From positions 62,001 to 126,000 of the forward strand of contig NZ_NFHE01000002.1 of NCBI RefSeq assembly GCF_002161235.1: 64,000 bases of DNA, written 5' to 3'. Every line of letters starts with the position of its first letter. Within the stretch, counting starts at the first letter, position 1. This document shows, in pieces, positions 51,536 through 58,969 of the stretch. The translations under genes were made by a program, and so were the position numbers. Source of the DNA: Pseudoflavonifractor sp. An85. GTDB lineage: Bacteria; Bacillota; Clostridia; Oscillospirales; Oscillospiraceae. The notes beneath the pieces are model-generated. The model saw only the letters and a program-made list of their open reading frames with translations, had not been told where the DNA came from and ran no database searches.

Positions 51536-52432
51536 TCATTGGATGGTACAGGTGATGTCTCCGCTGACGGTGGAGACTTTGCAGGAGCTGCCAGAGGCAC
51601 CGGAAGGGACGTCCACATCCCCGCTGACGGTTTGGGTGGAGAACGTTTTATCGGTGCGCAGGGAGGCTTTCACGTCGCCACTGATGGTGCGGATGACCAG
51701 AGCCTGTGCGTCGCAGTCGGTGAGTGTGACCTCGCCGCTGACACTGTCAATGTCCCAGGTTTCCATAACGGCCACATGGGAAGCGTCCATAGAGCCGCTG
51801 GTGCTGGTTAGGGACAAGGATTTGGGTTCCACATGGGTTACTTCCAGATCGCCGCTGACGGTCTCCAGGGCCAGATCGCCGGAAACGCCGGCATAAAATT
51901 GCAGCTTTCCGCTGGTTGTGCCCACCTGGGCCTTGGAAAAGGAAAAATTCTCGGGCACGGTAATGTCGCCACTGACGGAATCCAGTTTCAACTGCTCATA
52001 CTGTGATTGGGGGAGATAAAGGGTGATATCCATGGGCACCAGAGAGAAGCTCACATCGCTGTCCCAAGAGCGGTGGTCACGAAACACAACGTGCAAGGTG
52101 TCCTGTTGCACAGAGACGGAGCACTCCAGCTGGTCGTCGGTTGGGTACTCCACTTGACAGGTGCCGTCGGAAGATGGAACCAGATTGACGTTGCACGTCT
52201 GGGCATCCACAGTGATGTTGGAAAAAGGCTCTTCCACCATTTGGCCCAGGACGTTGAATTCCTGAAAATCCACAGAAGGGGTAAGGGTTGGGGGGTTCAC
52301 GGTTTGAGAGGCGAATGGTATGAGGTGTGAAATGTCAAATCGGGCAGCAGCCAACGCCCCCAGAGAGAGAATCAAGCCAAAGACCGTGACGATCAGAGCC
52401 CCTTGCAAGATCATTTTTGTGCCACGTTTCAT
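51536..52432 (-). CDS. DUF4097 beta-strand repeat envelope protein
   Basis: 298 residues. One N-terminal membrane helix (about 9-30), then a right-handed parallel beta-helix-like domain with repeated SGDI/SGDV turns (VSGDITVPENF, VSGDLEVTHV, ISGDVKASL, VSGDVDVPSG, VSGDITCTI). This is the DUF4097 pattern, usually placed with DUF1700 and PadR genes as here. Thought to be membrane-associated or surface proteins responding to envelope stress; the role is not defined. Its start overlaps the DUF1700 stop by 4 bases. Confidence 0.9.
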   Translation of the reverse strand: MKRGTKMILQGALIVTVFGLILSLGALAAARFDISHLIPFASQTVNPPTLTPSVDFQEFNVLGQMVEEPFSNITVDAQTCNVNLVPSSDGTCQVEYPTDDQLECSVSVQQDTLHVVFRDHRSWDSDVSFSLVPMDITLYLPQSQYEQLKLDSVSGDITVPENFSFSKAQVGTTSGKLQFYAGVSGDLALETVSGDLEVTHVEPKSLSLTSTSGSMDASHVAVMETWDIDSVSGEVTLTDCDAQALVIRTISGDVKASLRTDKTFSTQTVSGDVDVPSGASGSSCKVSTVSGDITCTIQ

Positions 52433-53031
52433 AGAGTAGCCTCCTTTTTTACCACGCGAAACTTCACCGCCAACACAGCCTGTTTGCTCAGACGCAGAAT
52501 CCAGGCAGCGATTTTACCCGAGGCGAAGAACAGGAAAACAGAGAGTCCTCCACATACCAGCCCCGTGCCCACAAAAAACAGCTGAGGCAGTACTGGTTGG
52601 GCGTTGAGTTGGAAGAAAGCGGCCAAGATCAACGCCACGCCGCAGAGCGCCAGGGAGAGGTCCAAGGCATACAGGGATACGATGACCGTCCAGAGTGCGG
52701 CATAACAGGCCAACACCACCAGTACTCCGGCAAACAAAAGGGGAACCCACACCGGAGACCCCAGCACCAACAGCACGATTTCCCATGCTTTCAGTGGACG
52801 CTTGGGCTTAACTTTGGCATGGACCAACTTGGGCAGCGGTGTTTCGGAGAGAATTTGGGCCACGATGTCATGCACAGAGCCCACATCCGCCACGGCCTCA
52901 AACTCTGTCATCCCCTCTTCCATCCGGTCTTCGATGATTTCAGAGTAAAAGTCCAGCCAATGCTGTACATCTGCCTCGGGCAACCCAGCTAAACCCGCGT
53001 GAAGGGCGGCCAGAAATTCCTTTTTATTCAT
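52429..53031 (-). CDS. DUF1700 (HAAS) membrane protein
   Basis: 200 residues. N-terminal soluble helical part MNKKEFLAALHAGLAGLPEADVQHWLDFYSEIIEDRMEEGMTEFEAV is the HAAS/DUF1700 signature, then four hydrophobic helices (about 85-185). It overlaps the padR end by 8 bases and the DUF4097 start by 4, so the three are translationally coupled. HAAS domains are believed to link PadR signalling to membrane partners; function otherwise unknown. Confidence 0.9.
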   Translation of the reverse strand: MNKKEFLAALHAGLAGLPEADVQHWLDFYSEIIEDRMEEGMTEFEAVADVGSVHDIVAQILSETPLPKLVHAKVKPKRPLKAWEIVLLVLGSPVWVPLLFAGVLVVLACYAALWTVIVSLYALDLSLALCGVALILAAFFQLNAQPVLPQLFFVGTGLVCGGLSVFLFFASGKIAAWILRLSKQAVLAVKFRVVKKEATL

Positions 53032-53344
53032 GCTCCTCTCCCTCTCTTGCTATAAAGTGATAGATGGATACAATTTCCTCCCACTCGGCCTTAAAATCTT
53101 CGATGCGCTGAAGCCCTGCGGGGGTGATGTGGTAGTACTTGCGCAATCTGCCGTTGTGTTCCGCCGTGCGCACGGTGAGCAGTTGGGAACTTTCCAGGCG
53201 GCGAAGGATAGGGTACAGGGTGGACTCGGAGATCTCCACATAGGGCTTCATGTCTTTGATGATCTGATAGCCATAGGAATCTTCATTTTTAATGGCCGCC
53301 AGAACACACACGTCCAGCAACCCACGTTTCAACTGAATATCCAT
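53024..53344 (-). CDS. PadR-family transcriptional repressor
   Basis: 106 residues from ATG 53344 (GGGAGG upstream). Winged helix-turn-helix: MDIQLKRGLLDVCVLAAI, SYGYQIIKDM, ISESTLYPILRRLESSQLLTV and RKYYHITPAG are the PadR landmarks; the short C-terminal helix is the dimerisation arm of the small PadR-s2 class. It probably represses its own operon through the palindrome at 53365-53385. Confidence 0.93.
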   Translation of the reverse strand: MDIQLKRGLLDVCVLAAIKNEDSYGYQIIKDMKPYVEISESTLYPILRRLESSQLLTVRTAEHNGRLRKYYHITPAGLQRIEDFKAEWEEIVSIYHFIAREGEEHE

Positions 53345-53364
53345 GGAATACCTCCCTTCACACA

Positions 53365-53395
53365 ATACTATGCCACACATAGTATATACTGTCAA
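53365..53395 (-). promoter_or_regulatory. PadR operon promoter and operator
   Basis: Minus strand TTGACA (53395-53390), 17-bp spacer, CATAGT (53372-53367). A perfect palindrome ATACTATG-N5-CATAGTAT (53365-53385) covers the -10, the right place for autorepression. Confidence 0.8.
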
Positions 53396-53429
53396 GAGAA
53401 AAGCCATGAAAATTGGGAATTATTGAAGC

Positions 53430-53458
53430 TTGTCATTTTCCCTGCAATCTGCTATGAT
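53430..53458 (+). promoter_or_regulatory. uraA leader promoter
   Basis: TTGTCA (53430-53435), 17-bp spacer, TATGAT (53453-53458); start expected near 53465. Confidence 0.75.
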
Positions 53459-53489
53459 ATGAAGTCGAGACAGAAGGGAGGGAACGAAT

Positions 53490-53570
53490 ATGCTGGCACA
53501 GATGATGAAATTTTCTCATTTGGCCCCTTTCGTTTCTTTTCCATATGAGACAATTACCTGGGTTGGGTGA
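53490..53570 (+). CDS. uraA leader peptide
   Basis: 26 codons, ATG 53490 to TGA 53568-53570, with GGGAGGG 7-8 bases upstream. Between the start and the hairpin the message is U-rich (53511-53544: runs of TTTT, CCCTTTCG, TTTCTTTTCC). The stop codon lies in the 3' arm of the terminator hairpin, so a ribosome finishing the peptide would cover the 5' arm. This is the layout of the E. coli pyrBI leader, where low UTP slows polymerase in the U-rich tract and lets the ribosome catch up. The peptide itself need not have a function. Confidence 0.65.
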   Translation: MLAQMMKFSHLAPFVSFPYETITWVG

Positions 53571-53582
53571 TTGTCTTTTTTT
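53548..53582 (+). terminator. Leader terminator before uraA
   Basis: AGACAATTACC (53548-53558) pairs with GGTGATTGTCT (53566-53576) with one wobble, followed by seven T. About 30 bases before the uraA start, so it acts as an attenuator. Confidence 0.88.
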
Positions 53583-53614
53583 CTGTGTATTCAAAGAGAA
53601 AAGGAGAGAACGAC

Positions 53615-54988
53615 GTGAACAACCATCAAGCGCCCATTCAGGACGCCCGCACTTTGGGCTGGCCCAAGATGCTCATTCTGGGCTTGCAGCACATGTTCGC
53701 CATGTTCGGCGCCACTGTGCTGGTGCCCATGCTGGTGAGCAATTCCTACGGTCTGCCTCTGTCCATCCAGACCACCCTGTTTTTTGCCGGTATCGGCACC
53801 CTGTTCTTCCACCTGTGCACCAAGCTGAAGGTGCCTGCCTTCCTGGGCTCCTCCTTCGCCTTCCTTGGCGGTTTCCAGGCTGTCAGTGAGCTGTCCGCCG
53901 GCAAGTATGCCGACATGGCCGCTGCTGAGAAGCTCCAGTATGCCTTGGGTGGCATTGTGGTGGCTGGCCTGCTGTACGTAATCCTGGCTGGCATCATCAA
54001 GCTGGTGGGTGTGCAGAAGGTGATGCGCTTCCTGCCCCCCGTGGTCACCGGCCCCATCATCATCCTCATCGGCCTGAACCTGGCCCCCTCCGCCGTGTCC
54101 AACGCCTCCACCTGCTGGTGGCTGGCCATTGTGGCCATGGCCATCATTGTGGTGGCCAACATCTGGGGCAAGGGCATGATTAAGATCATCCCCATCCTGC
54201 TGGGTGTGGTGGGCTCCTATGTGGTGGCTGTGATTGCCAACGCCTTTGGCGCCACCGCGGTGGACGCCGCTGGCAACGTGGTGCCCCTCATCGACTATTC
54301 CGGCGTGGTGGGCTCCCAGCTGGTGGGCATCCAGCCCTTTGTCATCGCCAAGTTTGACTTGACCTCCATCTTCGTCATGGCCCCCATCGCCATTGCCGCC
54401 ATGATGGAGCACATCGGCGATATGTCCGCCATCTCCGCCACTGTGGGCAAGAACTTCCTATCCGACCCCGGCCTGCACCGCACCCTTATTGGTGACGGTA
54501 TTGCCACCTCTCTGTCCGGCCTGTTTGGCGGCCCCGCCAACACCACCTATGGTGAGAACACCGGCGTGCTGGTGCTGTCCCGGGTCCACGATCCTCGTGT
54601 GGTGCGTCTGGCTGCCATCTACGCTGTGGTACTGTCCTTCAGCCCCGCCTTTGCCGCTGTGGTCAACTCCATCCCCACCGCCATCATCGGCGGCGTGTCC
54701 TTCATCCTTTACGGTATGATCTCCGCCATTGGCGTGCGTAACGTGGTGGAGAACCGGGTGGATTTCACCAACTCCCGCAACCTCATCATTGCCGCTGTCA
54801 TTCTGGTGTGCGGCCTGGGCTTCACCGGTGGCATCTCCTTTGCCATCGGCGAGATCCACATCACCCTCACCAACCTGGCTGTGGCCGCCATTGCGGGCAT
54901 TGCCCTCAACGCCATTCTCCCCGGCAAGGATTACACCTTCGGTGCCGACGTCACCGAGGGCCGCGCCGGCGACTTTGGCCGTTACTAA
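53615..54988 (+). CDS. uraA: Uracil permease (NCS2 family)
   Basis: 457 residues from GTG 53615 (AAGGAGAG upstream). About 14 membrane helices. The NCS2 motifs include the substrate-binding glutamate in MMEHIGDMSAIS and the segment PANTTYGENTGVLVLSRVHDPRV, which is of the UraA (uracil) rather than xanthine type. It imports uracil with protons. The pyrimidine-type attenuation leader in front agrees with this substrate. Ends at a strong terminator. Confidence 0.95.
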   Translation: MNNHQAPIQDARTLGWPKMLILGLQHMFAMFGATVLVPMLVSNSYGLPLSIQTTLFFAGIGTLFFHLCTKLKVPAFLGSSFAFLGGFQAVSELSAGKYADMAAAEKLQYALGGIVVAGLLYVILAGIIKLVGVQKVMRFLPPVVTGPIIILIGLNLAPSAVSNASTCWWLAIVAMAIIVVANIWGKGMIKIIPILLGVVGSYVVAVIANAFGATAVDAAGNVVPLIDYSGVVGSQLVGIQPFVIAKFDLTSIFVMAPIAIAAMMEHIGDMSAISATVGKNFLSDPGLHRTLIGDGIATSLSGLFGGPANTTYGENTGVLVLSRVHDPRVVRLAAIYAVVLSFSPAFAAVVNSIPTAIIGGVSFILYGMISAIGVRNVVENRVDFTNSRNLIIAAVILVCGLGFTGGISFAIGEIHITLTNLAVAAIAGIALNAILPGKDYTFGADVTEGRAGDFGRY

Positions 54989-55012
54989 GCAAACGCATCT
55001 CCAAACAGTTCG

Positions 55013-55050
55013 GGCGGTGTCCGGCCAAGCAGGCCGGACACCGCCTATTT
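55013..55050 (+). terminator. uraA terminator
   Basis: GGCGGTGTCCGGCC (55013-55026) pairs with GGCCGGACACCGCC (55032-55045), then TATTTTG. Confidence 0.92.
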
Positions 55051-55078
55051 TGCTGGAGAAAAAATTTTTCAAAGAGGC

Positions 55079-55107
55079 TGTAAGATTTTTCGGGTTCCCC
55101 AGTCTTA
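55079..55107 (+). promoter_or_regulatory. Possible ECF-type promoter of the sigma operon
   Basis: TGTAAG (55079-55084), 17-base spacer, GTCTTA (55102-55107). It does not match sigma-A consensus and might be recognised by the sigma factor itself; assignment by eye. Confidence 0.35.
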
Positions 55108-55128
55108 TGGTTGGAAGGAGGTGATGGT

Positions 55129-55626
55129 GTGACAGAGTTTGAGGAAATTTACCGCAGGTATTTTCAGGATGTATACCGCTACATCATGCGTCTGTCCCAG
55201 GATGAGCACGTGGCCGAGGAGATCACCAGTGAGACCTTTTTCAAGGCCATGGATGGGCTGAAACGCTTCCGGGGCGACTGTGAGGTGCGGGTGTGGCTGT
55301 GTCAGATCGCTAAAAACAGCTATTACTCTTATCAGAAAAAGAATAGCCGCACCCGGGGCATGGATGATGCGGCATGGGCCAAGTTGTCCACTCAGGAGGA
55401 ATCTCTGGAAGAGCGCTGGGAGCGGAAGGACCAGGCCATGCGCATCCGGAGCGTGCTCCACCAGGTGCCGGAGCCCTACAAAGAGGTGTTTTTGTGGCGG
55501 GTCTTTGCGGAATTGACCTTCAAGGAAATTGGACAGATCTTCGGCAAGTCGGAGAACTGGGCCTGTGTCACCTATCATCGGGCAAAAGCCATGATTCAAA
55601 ACAGATTGGAGGATACCACATCATGA
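55129..55626 (+). CDS. ECF-like RNA polymerase sigma factor
   Basis: 165 residues from GTG 55129 (AAGGAGG 7 bases upstream). Sigma region 2 (EEIYRRYFQDVYRYIMRLSQDEHVAEEITSETFFKAM) and region 4 (LHQVPEPYKEVFLWRVFAELTFKEIGQIFGKSENWACVTYHRAKAMI) are present without region 3, the ECF layout. Its last 4 bases overlap the anti-sigma start. It probably directs a small envelope-related regulon; targets unknown. Confidence 0.93.
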   Translation: MTEFEEIYRRYFQDVYRYIMRLSQDEHVAEEITSETFFKAMDGLKRFRGDCEVRVWLCQIAKNSYYSYQKKNSRTRGMDDAAWAKLSTQEESLEERWERKDQAMRIRSVLHQVPEPYKEVFLWRVFAELTFKEIGQIFGKSENWACVTYHRAKAMIQNRLEDTTS

Positions 55627-56528
55627 AACAGGATTGCAGCGTAGTCCGTGACCTGCTCCCCCTGTATGTGGAGGGTATGGTCCGGGAGGAGACCGGGGCC
55701 TTTGTCAAAGAACATCTGGCGGGGTGTCCTGGTTGTCAAAAAGAGTATGAGAAGCTCAAAGAGCCCGCAGTTCTGGAAATGACTACTGCTGAAGCATACA
55801 ACGACGCGCCTCTGCGGCGGATGAAACGGAAACTGGTGGCCAAACGGGTGCAGACGGCCTTGTTGGCGGGGGTTTTGATGGCGGTGGTTTTGCTCTCCAC
55901 CTTTGCCATCTGCTCTACCCACCAGTATATCCCCTATACCCAGGATCTACTGGAGGTGACAGAGCTGGATGACGGCAGCATTTCCGTTATCTTCGACCCA
56001 AGGGTGCCACATATCGAGGTGTTTGCCACGCCCGGAGAGCAGGGCGAGGTGGTATACCGCATTCAGGCGTGGGCGTATCCATGGGAAGGGCAAGAGGTCC
56101 AGCGGGAGGCACAGTTCTGTGTGATCTCCGATATGGACACCTCCCAGCTATCCATTTACTACGTCCAGAACAATGGTCAGGAGGATGTCCTCATCTACGG
56201 TGAGGGAACGGATGGGGGCACTGTGACCCTGCCCAGACTGGTGTTGGGATATTATCTGATACTGGCCGTCGGGGTATTTCTGGTGTTGCTGGTGGTGCTG
56301 CTGGTGGTGTGGAAACAGCCCCGGGCCCGCCGATGGGTGGTGCGGGGGTTGCTGCTGCCGGTGTGCTATGTGGCGGGGCACCTGATTGTCATGGGGCCTG
56401 CCACCCTCTCTTATACAGCGACCCGGGACTTCATCCTGATTGTGGCCATTGGAACGCTGCTGTACTGCGGGGCGTTGCTGGTGGAAGGTGTGTACCGCCT
56501 GTGGAGAGAGTGGCACACGGCCACCTAG
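55623..56528 (+). CDS. Zinc-finger anti-sigma factor, membrane-bound
   Basis: 301 residues. N-terminal zf-HC2-type ZAS motif: an early Cys (CSVVRDLLPLYVEG) then H-x3-C-x2-C in KEHLAGCPGCQKEY. One membrane helix near residues 79-99, an extracytoplasmic domain of about 100 residues and a second hydrophobic bundle of about three helices near the C-terminus. It should hold the adjacent sigma factor at the membrane and release it on an envelope signal. Coupled by a 4-base overlap. Confidence 0.88.
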   Translation: MKQDCSVVRDLLPLYVEGMVREETGAFVKEHLAGCPGCQKEYEKLKEPAVLEMTTAEAYNDAPLRRMKRKLVAKRVQTALLAGVLMAVVLLSTFAICSTHQYIPYTQDLLEVTELDDGSISVIFDPRVPHIEVFATPGEQGEVVYRIQAWAYPWEGQEVQREAQFCVISDMDTSQLSIYYVQNNGQEDVLIYGEGTDGGTVTLPRLVLGYYLILAVGVFLVLLVVLLVVWKQPRARRWVVRGLLLPVCYVAGHLIVMGPATLSYTATRDFILIVAIGTLLYCGALLVEGVYRLWREWHTAT

Positions 56529-56544
56529 AGCCAGGAGATCGTGG

Positions 56545-56573
56545 TTGACAAAACTCTGATATTTTAGTATGAT
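56545..56573 (+). promoter_or_regulatory. lysA promoter
   Basis: TTGACA (56545-56550), 17-bp spacer, TATGAT (56568-56573). Confidence 0.82.
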
Positions 56574-56640
56574 AAAGCGCAGAGAAATCTGCGGTCTCGT
56601 TCAAAGGGGAGCGTGCGCCGCACCAAAGGAGAGAAACACC

Positions 56641-57897
56641 ATGAAGAAGCCGTTCCTCACCCTGGCCCAGGCCAAGGAAATCCGTGAGACCTATCCCACC
56701 CCGTTCCACATCTACGATCAGGCGGGGATTGAAGCCAATGCCCAGAAGCTGTACCAGGCCTTCTCCTGGAATCCCGGCTTCAAGGAATATTTCGCCGTCA
56801 AGGCCACCCCCACCCCCGGCATTCTGAAGCTGCTCCACGCACAAGGGTGTGGCGTGGACTGCTCATCCCTTACCGAACTGATGATGGCCGAGCGGTGCGG
56901 CTTTACCGGCCATGAGATTATGTTCTCCTCCAACGAGACCCCTGCCGAGGAGTTCCGCTATGCCCATAAGTTGGGGGCCATCATCAACCTGGACGATCTG
57001 ACCCACGTGGACTTCCTTTATGACACCCTGGGCGGTGTCCCCGAGACCATCTCCTGCCGCTACAATCCCGGCGGCACCTTCACCCTGGGGGAGAGCAAAG
57101 AGGGCTTCCAGGTCATGGACAAGCCGGGGGATGCCAAGTATGGCATGACCAAGGAGCAGATGAAGCAGGCGTTTACTCGCTTGAAGGAGTTAGGGGCCAA
57201 GAACTTCGGCATCCACGCCTTCCTGGCCTCCAACACCCTGTCCAACGACTACTATCCCGCCCTGGCCCGGGTGCTCTTTGAGCTGGCGGTGGAGCTGCAG
57301 CGGGACACCGGTTGCCACATCACCTTCCTCAACCTATCCGGCGGCGTGGGCGTGCCCTACCGCCCCGAGCAGCCCGCCAACGACATCGCCGTCATCGGCG
57401 AGGGGGTACGGAAAGCCTACGAGGAGATTCTGGTGCCTGCTGGTATGGGAGACATCTCCCTGTGCACCGAGCTGGGCCGCTTCATGCTGGCTCCCTATGG
57501 CCACCTGGTGACCACTGCGGTGCATGAAAAGCACATCTACAAGGAGTACATCGGGGTGGACGCCTGCGCGGCCAACCTGATGCGTCCCGCCATCTACGGG
57601 GCCTATCACCACATCACGGTGCTGGGCAAGGAAGATGCTCCCTGTGACCACGTCTACGACGTGGTGGGCTCCCTGTGTGAAAACAGCGATAAGTTTGCCA
57701 TTGACCGTGCTCTGCCCCAGATCGACAGGGGAGATATCCTGGTCATCCACGACACCGGCGCCCACGGCTTCGCCATGGGGTACCAGTACAACGGCAAGCT
57801 GCGCTCGGCAGAACTGCTGCTCCGCCCCGACGGCTCGGTGGAGCTGATGCGCCGGGCGGAGACCCCCGACGACTACTTCGCAACTTTGGTATGGTAA
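56641..57897 (+). CDS. lysA: Diaminopimelate decarboxylase
   Basis: 418 residues. PLP enzyme making lysine from meso-diaminopimelate. The PLP lysine is Lys54 in YFAVKATPTP; the glycine-rich phosphate loop is LSGGVGVPY, and VVGSLCENSDKFA carries the active-site cysteine-glutamate pair of DapDC. A longer reading upstream is rejected since GGAGAG precedes 56641. Sole lysine gene here; own promoter and terminator. Confidence 0.93.
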   Translation: MKKPFLTLAQAKEIRETYPTPFHIYDQAGIEANAQKLYQAFSWNPGFKEYFAVKATPTPGILKLLHAQGCGVDCSSLTELMMAERCGFTGHEIMFSSNETPAEEFRYAHKLGAIINLDDLTHVDFLYDTLGGVPETISCRYNPGGTFTLGESKEGFQVMDKPGDAKYGMTKEQMKQAFTRLKELGAKNFGIHAFLASNTLSNDYYPALARVLFELAVELQRDTGCHITFLNLSGGVGVPYRPEQPANDIAVIGEGVRKAYEEILVPAGMGDISLCTELGRFMLAPYGHLVTTAVHEKHIYKEYIGVDACAANLMRPAIYGAYHHITVLGKEDAPCDHVYDVVGSLCENSDKFAIDRALPQIDRGDILVIHDTGAHGFAMGYQYNGKLRSAELLLRPDGSVELMRRAETPDDYFATLVW

Positions 57898-57900
57898 GAG

Positions 57901-57937
57901 AAAATCCCGCTGGGACAAAACCCAGCGGGATTCTTTT
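57901..57937. terminator. Convergent terminator lysA / VTT protein
   Basis: AATCCCGCTGGG (57903-57914) pairs with CCCAGCGGGATT (57921-57932), then CTTTT. Confidence 0.88.
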
Positions 57938-58619
57938 AGTCTTTTTTCAAGCGGCGCAGGATGGCTTGCTCCACCTGGTCTCCATACCGCATGGCCACCA
58001 GGAATATCGCCAGCCCCACCAGTCCCATGAGGGCCATACCCCAAGGGGGCACAGACAGGGTGGAGCCGCCCACGGCGCAGGCCACCAGCAGGCCCCAGGG
58101 CCGGGCCACCAGGCAGAGGAAGAGGAAGCGCTTCCAACTCAAATCGGTGAGCCCCGCCAGGATGCACAGCAGGTCGTCGGGGAAGAAGGGGAAGAGGAAG
58201 GCCAGAAACAGGAACACATCCCGCTTACGCTCTATAAGGTCCAGATACTTGTCCGACACCTTTTCACCCACAAACTGGTGGACGAATTTTTGGCCCAGCA
58301 TCCGGGCCAAGAGAAAGACAACCACCGAGCCCAGCACCACCGCGCCCCAGGTGAGGAGAAAGGCGGGCCAGAACCCAAACATCACAGCCCCCACCAGGGC
58401 GGTAATGTTGCTGGGGATGGGGGCGACGATGACAGAAATGAGCTGAATGGCAAAGTACATTAGGTGGGACCAGGGGGAGTAGCTGGCAATATAGGCCTCC
58501 ATGGCCTCCTTGGAGTGGAGAGTCTGGAAAAAGCCGGTGGCATACAGGGCGTACACCGAGCCGCCCAGCAAGGCCAGGGTAAAAAGCCACAACAGGGCCT
58601 GTTTCAAACGTGGGTTCAC
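57936..58619 (-). CDS. TVP38/TMEM64 (VTT-domain) membrane protein
   Basis: 227 residues from GTG 58619, with AGGAGG 9 bases upstream. About six hydrophobic helices. The VTT/SNARE-associated signature is visible: APIPSNITALVGAVMFGFWPAFLLTWGAVVLGSVVVFLLARMLG and FLFPFFPDDLLCILAGLT. DedA/TMEM64-like proteins flip or transport lipid carriers such as undecaprenyl phosphate; which lipid this one handles is unknown. Confidence 0.9.
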   Translation of the reverse strand: MNPRLKQALLWLFTLALLGGSVYALYATGFFQTLHSKEAMEAYIASYSPWSHLMYFAIQLISVIVAPIPSNITALVGAVMFGFWPAFLLTWGAVVLGSVVVFLLARMLGQKFVHQFVGEKVSDKYLDLIERKRDVFLFLAFLFPFFPDDLLCILAGLTDLSWKRFLFLCLVARPWGLLVACAVGGSTLSVPPWGMALMGLVGLAIFLVAMRYGDQVEQAILRRLKKD

Positions 58620-58723
58620 AACATTCTACCTCCTGGGAGAAGATAGGAATATTGTAGCAGATGGCGTCGAAAATAAAAAGACGACAAACCGTTAGGATTT
58701 TATCAAGAAATGGTTAAGATGTG

Positions 58724-58755
58724 AGAAGAGCCGCCCCTGCAGGGGCGGCTCTTCT
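58724..58755 (-). terminator. copA terminator
   Basis: Perfect palindrome AGAAGAGCCGCCCCTG continuing into its reverse complement, just after the copA stop. Confidence 0.82.
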
Positions 58756-58768
58756 TTGCCGTGTGAGA

Positions 58769-58969
58769 TTAGTCGATGGCGGTGACCTGGTATCCGGCCC
58801 CCTCCACGGCGGCTTTCAGAGTGTCGGCAGACACGTCGCCGGTGACGGTGGCGGTGCCGCTGGCCAGATCCACCTGGGCGGAGACACCGGGGATGGCGTT
58901 GAGGGCCTGGGTGACGTGGCTCACGCAGTGGGGGCACATCATGCCCTGGATGTGGATGGTTTGAGTCAT
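58769..58969 (-). CDS. copZ: Possible internally initiated CopZ copper chaperone
   Basis: In-frame 66-residue segment of copA beginning ATG 58969 with AAAGGAG centred about 11-14 bases upstream, encoding a complete HMA domain (GMMCPHC metal site, beta-alpha-beta-beta-alpha-beta pattern). If used, the same locus makes both membrane pump and free cytosolic Cu(I) carrier. The dual output is inference. Confidence 0.35.
   Translation of the reverse strand: MTQTIHIQGMMCPHCVSHVTQALNAIPGVSAQVDLASGTATVTGDVSADTLKAAVEGAGYQVTAID

Noticed and set aside
53459-53614. Purine or xanthine riboswitch before the permease
   Set aside because: The conserved purine-aptamer core is absent; the leader ORF and U-rich tract explain the terminator better.
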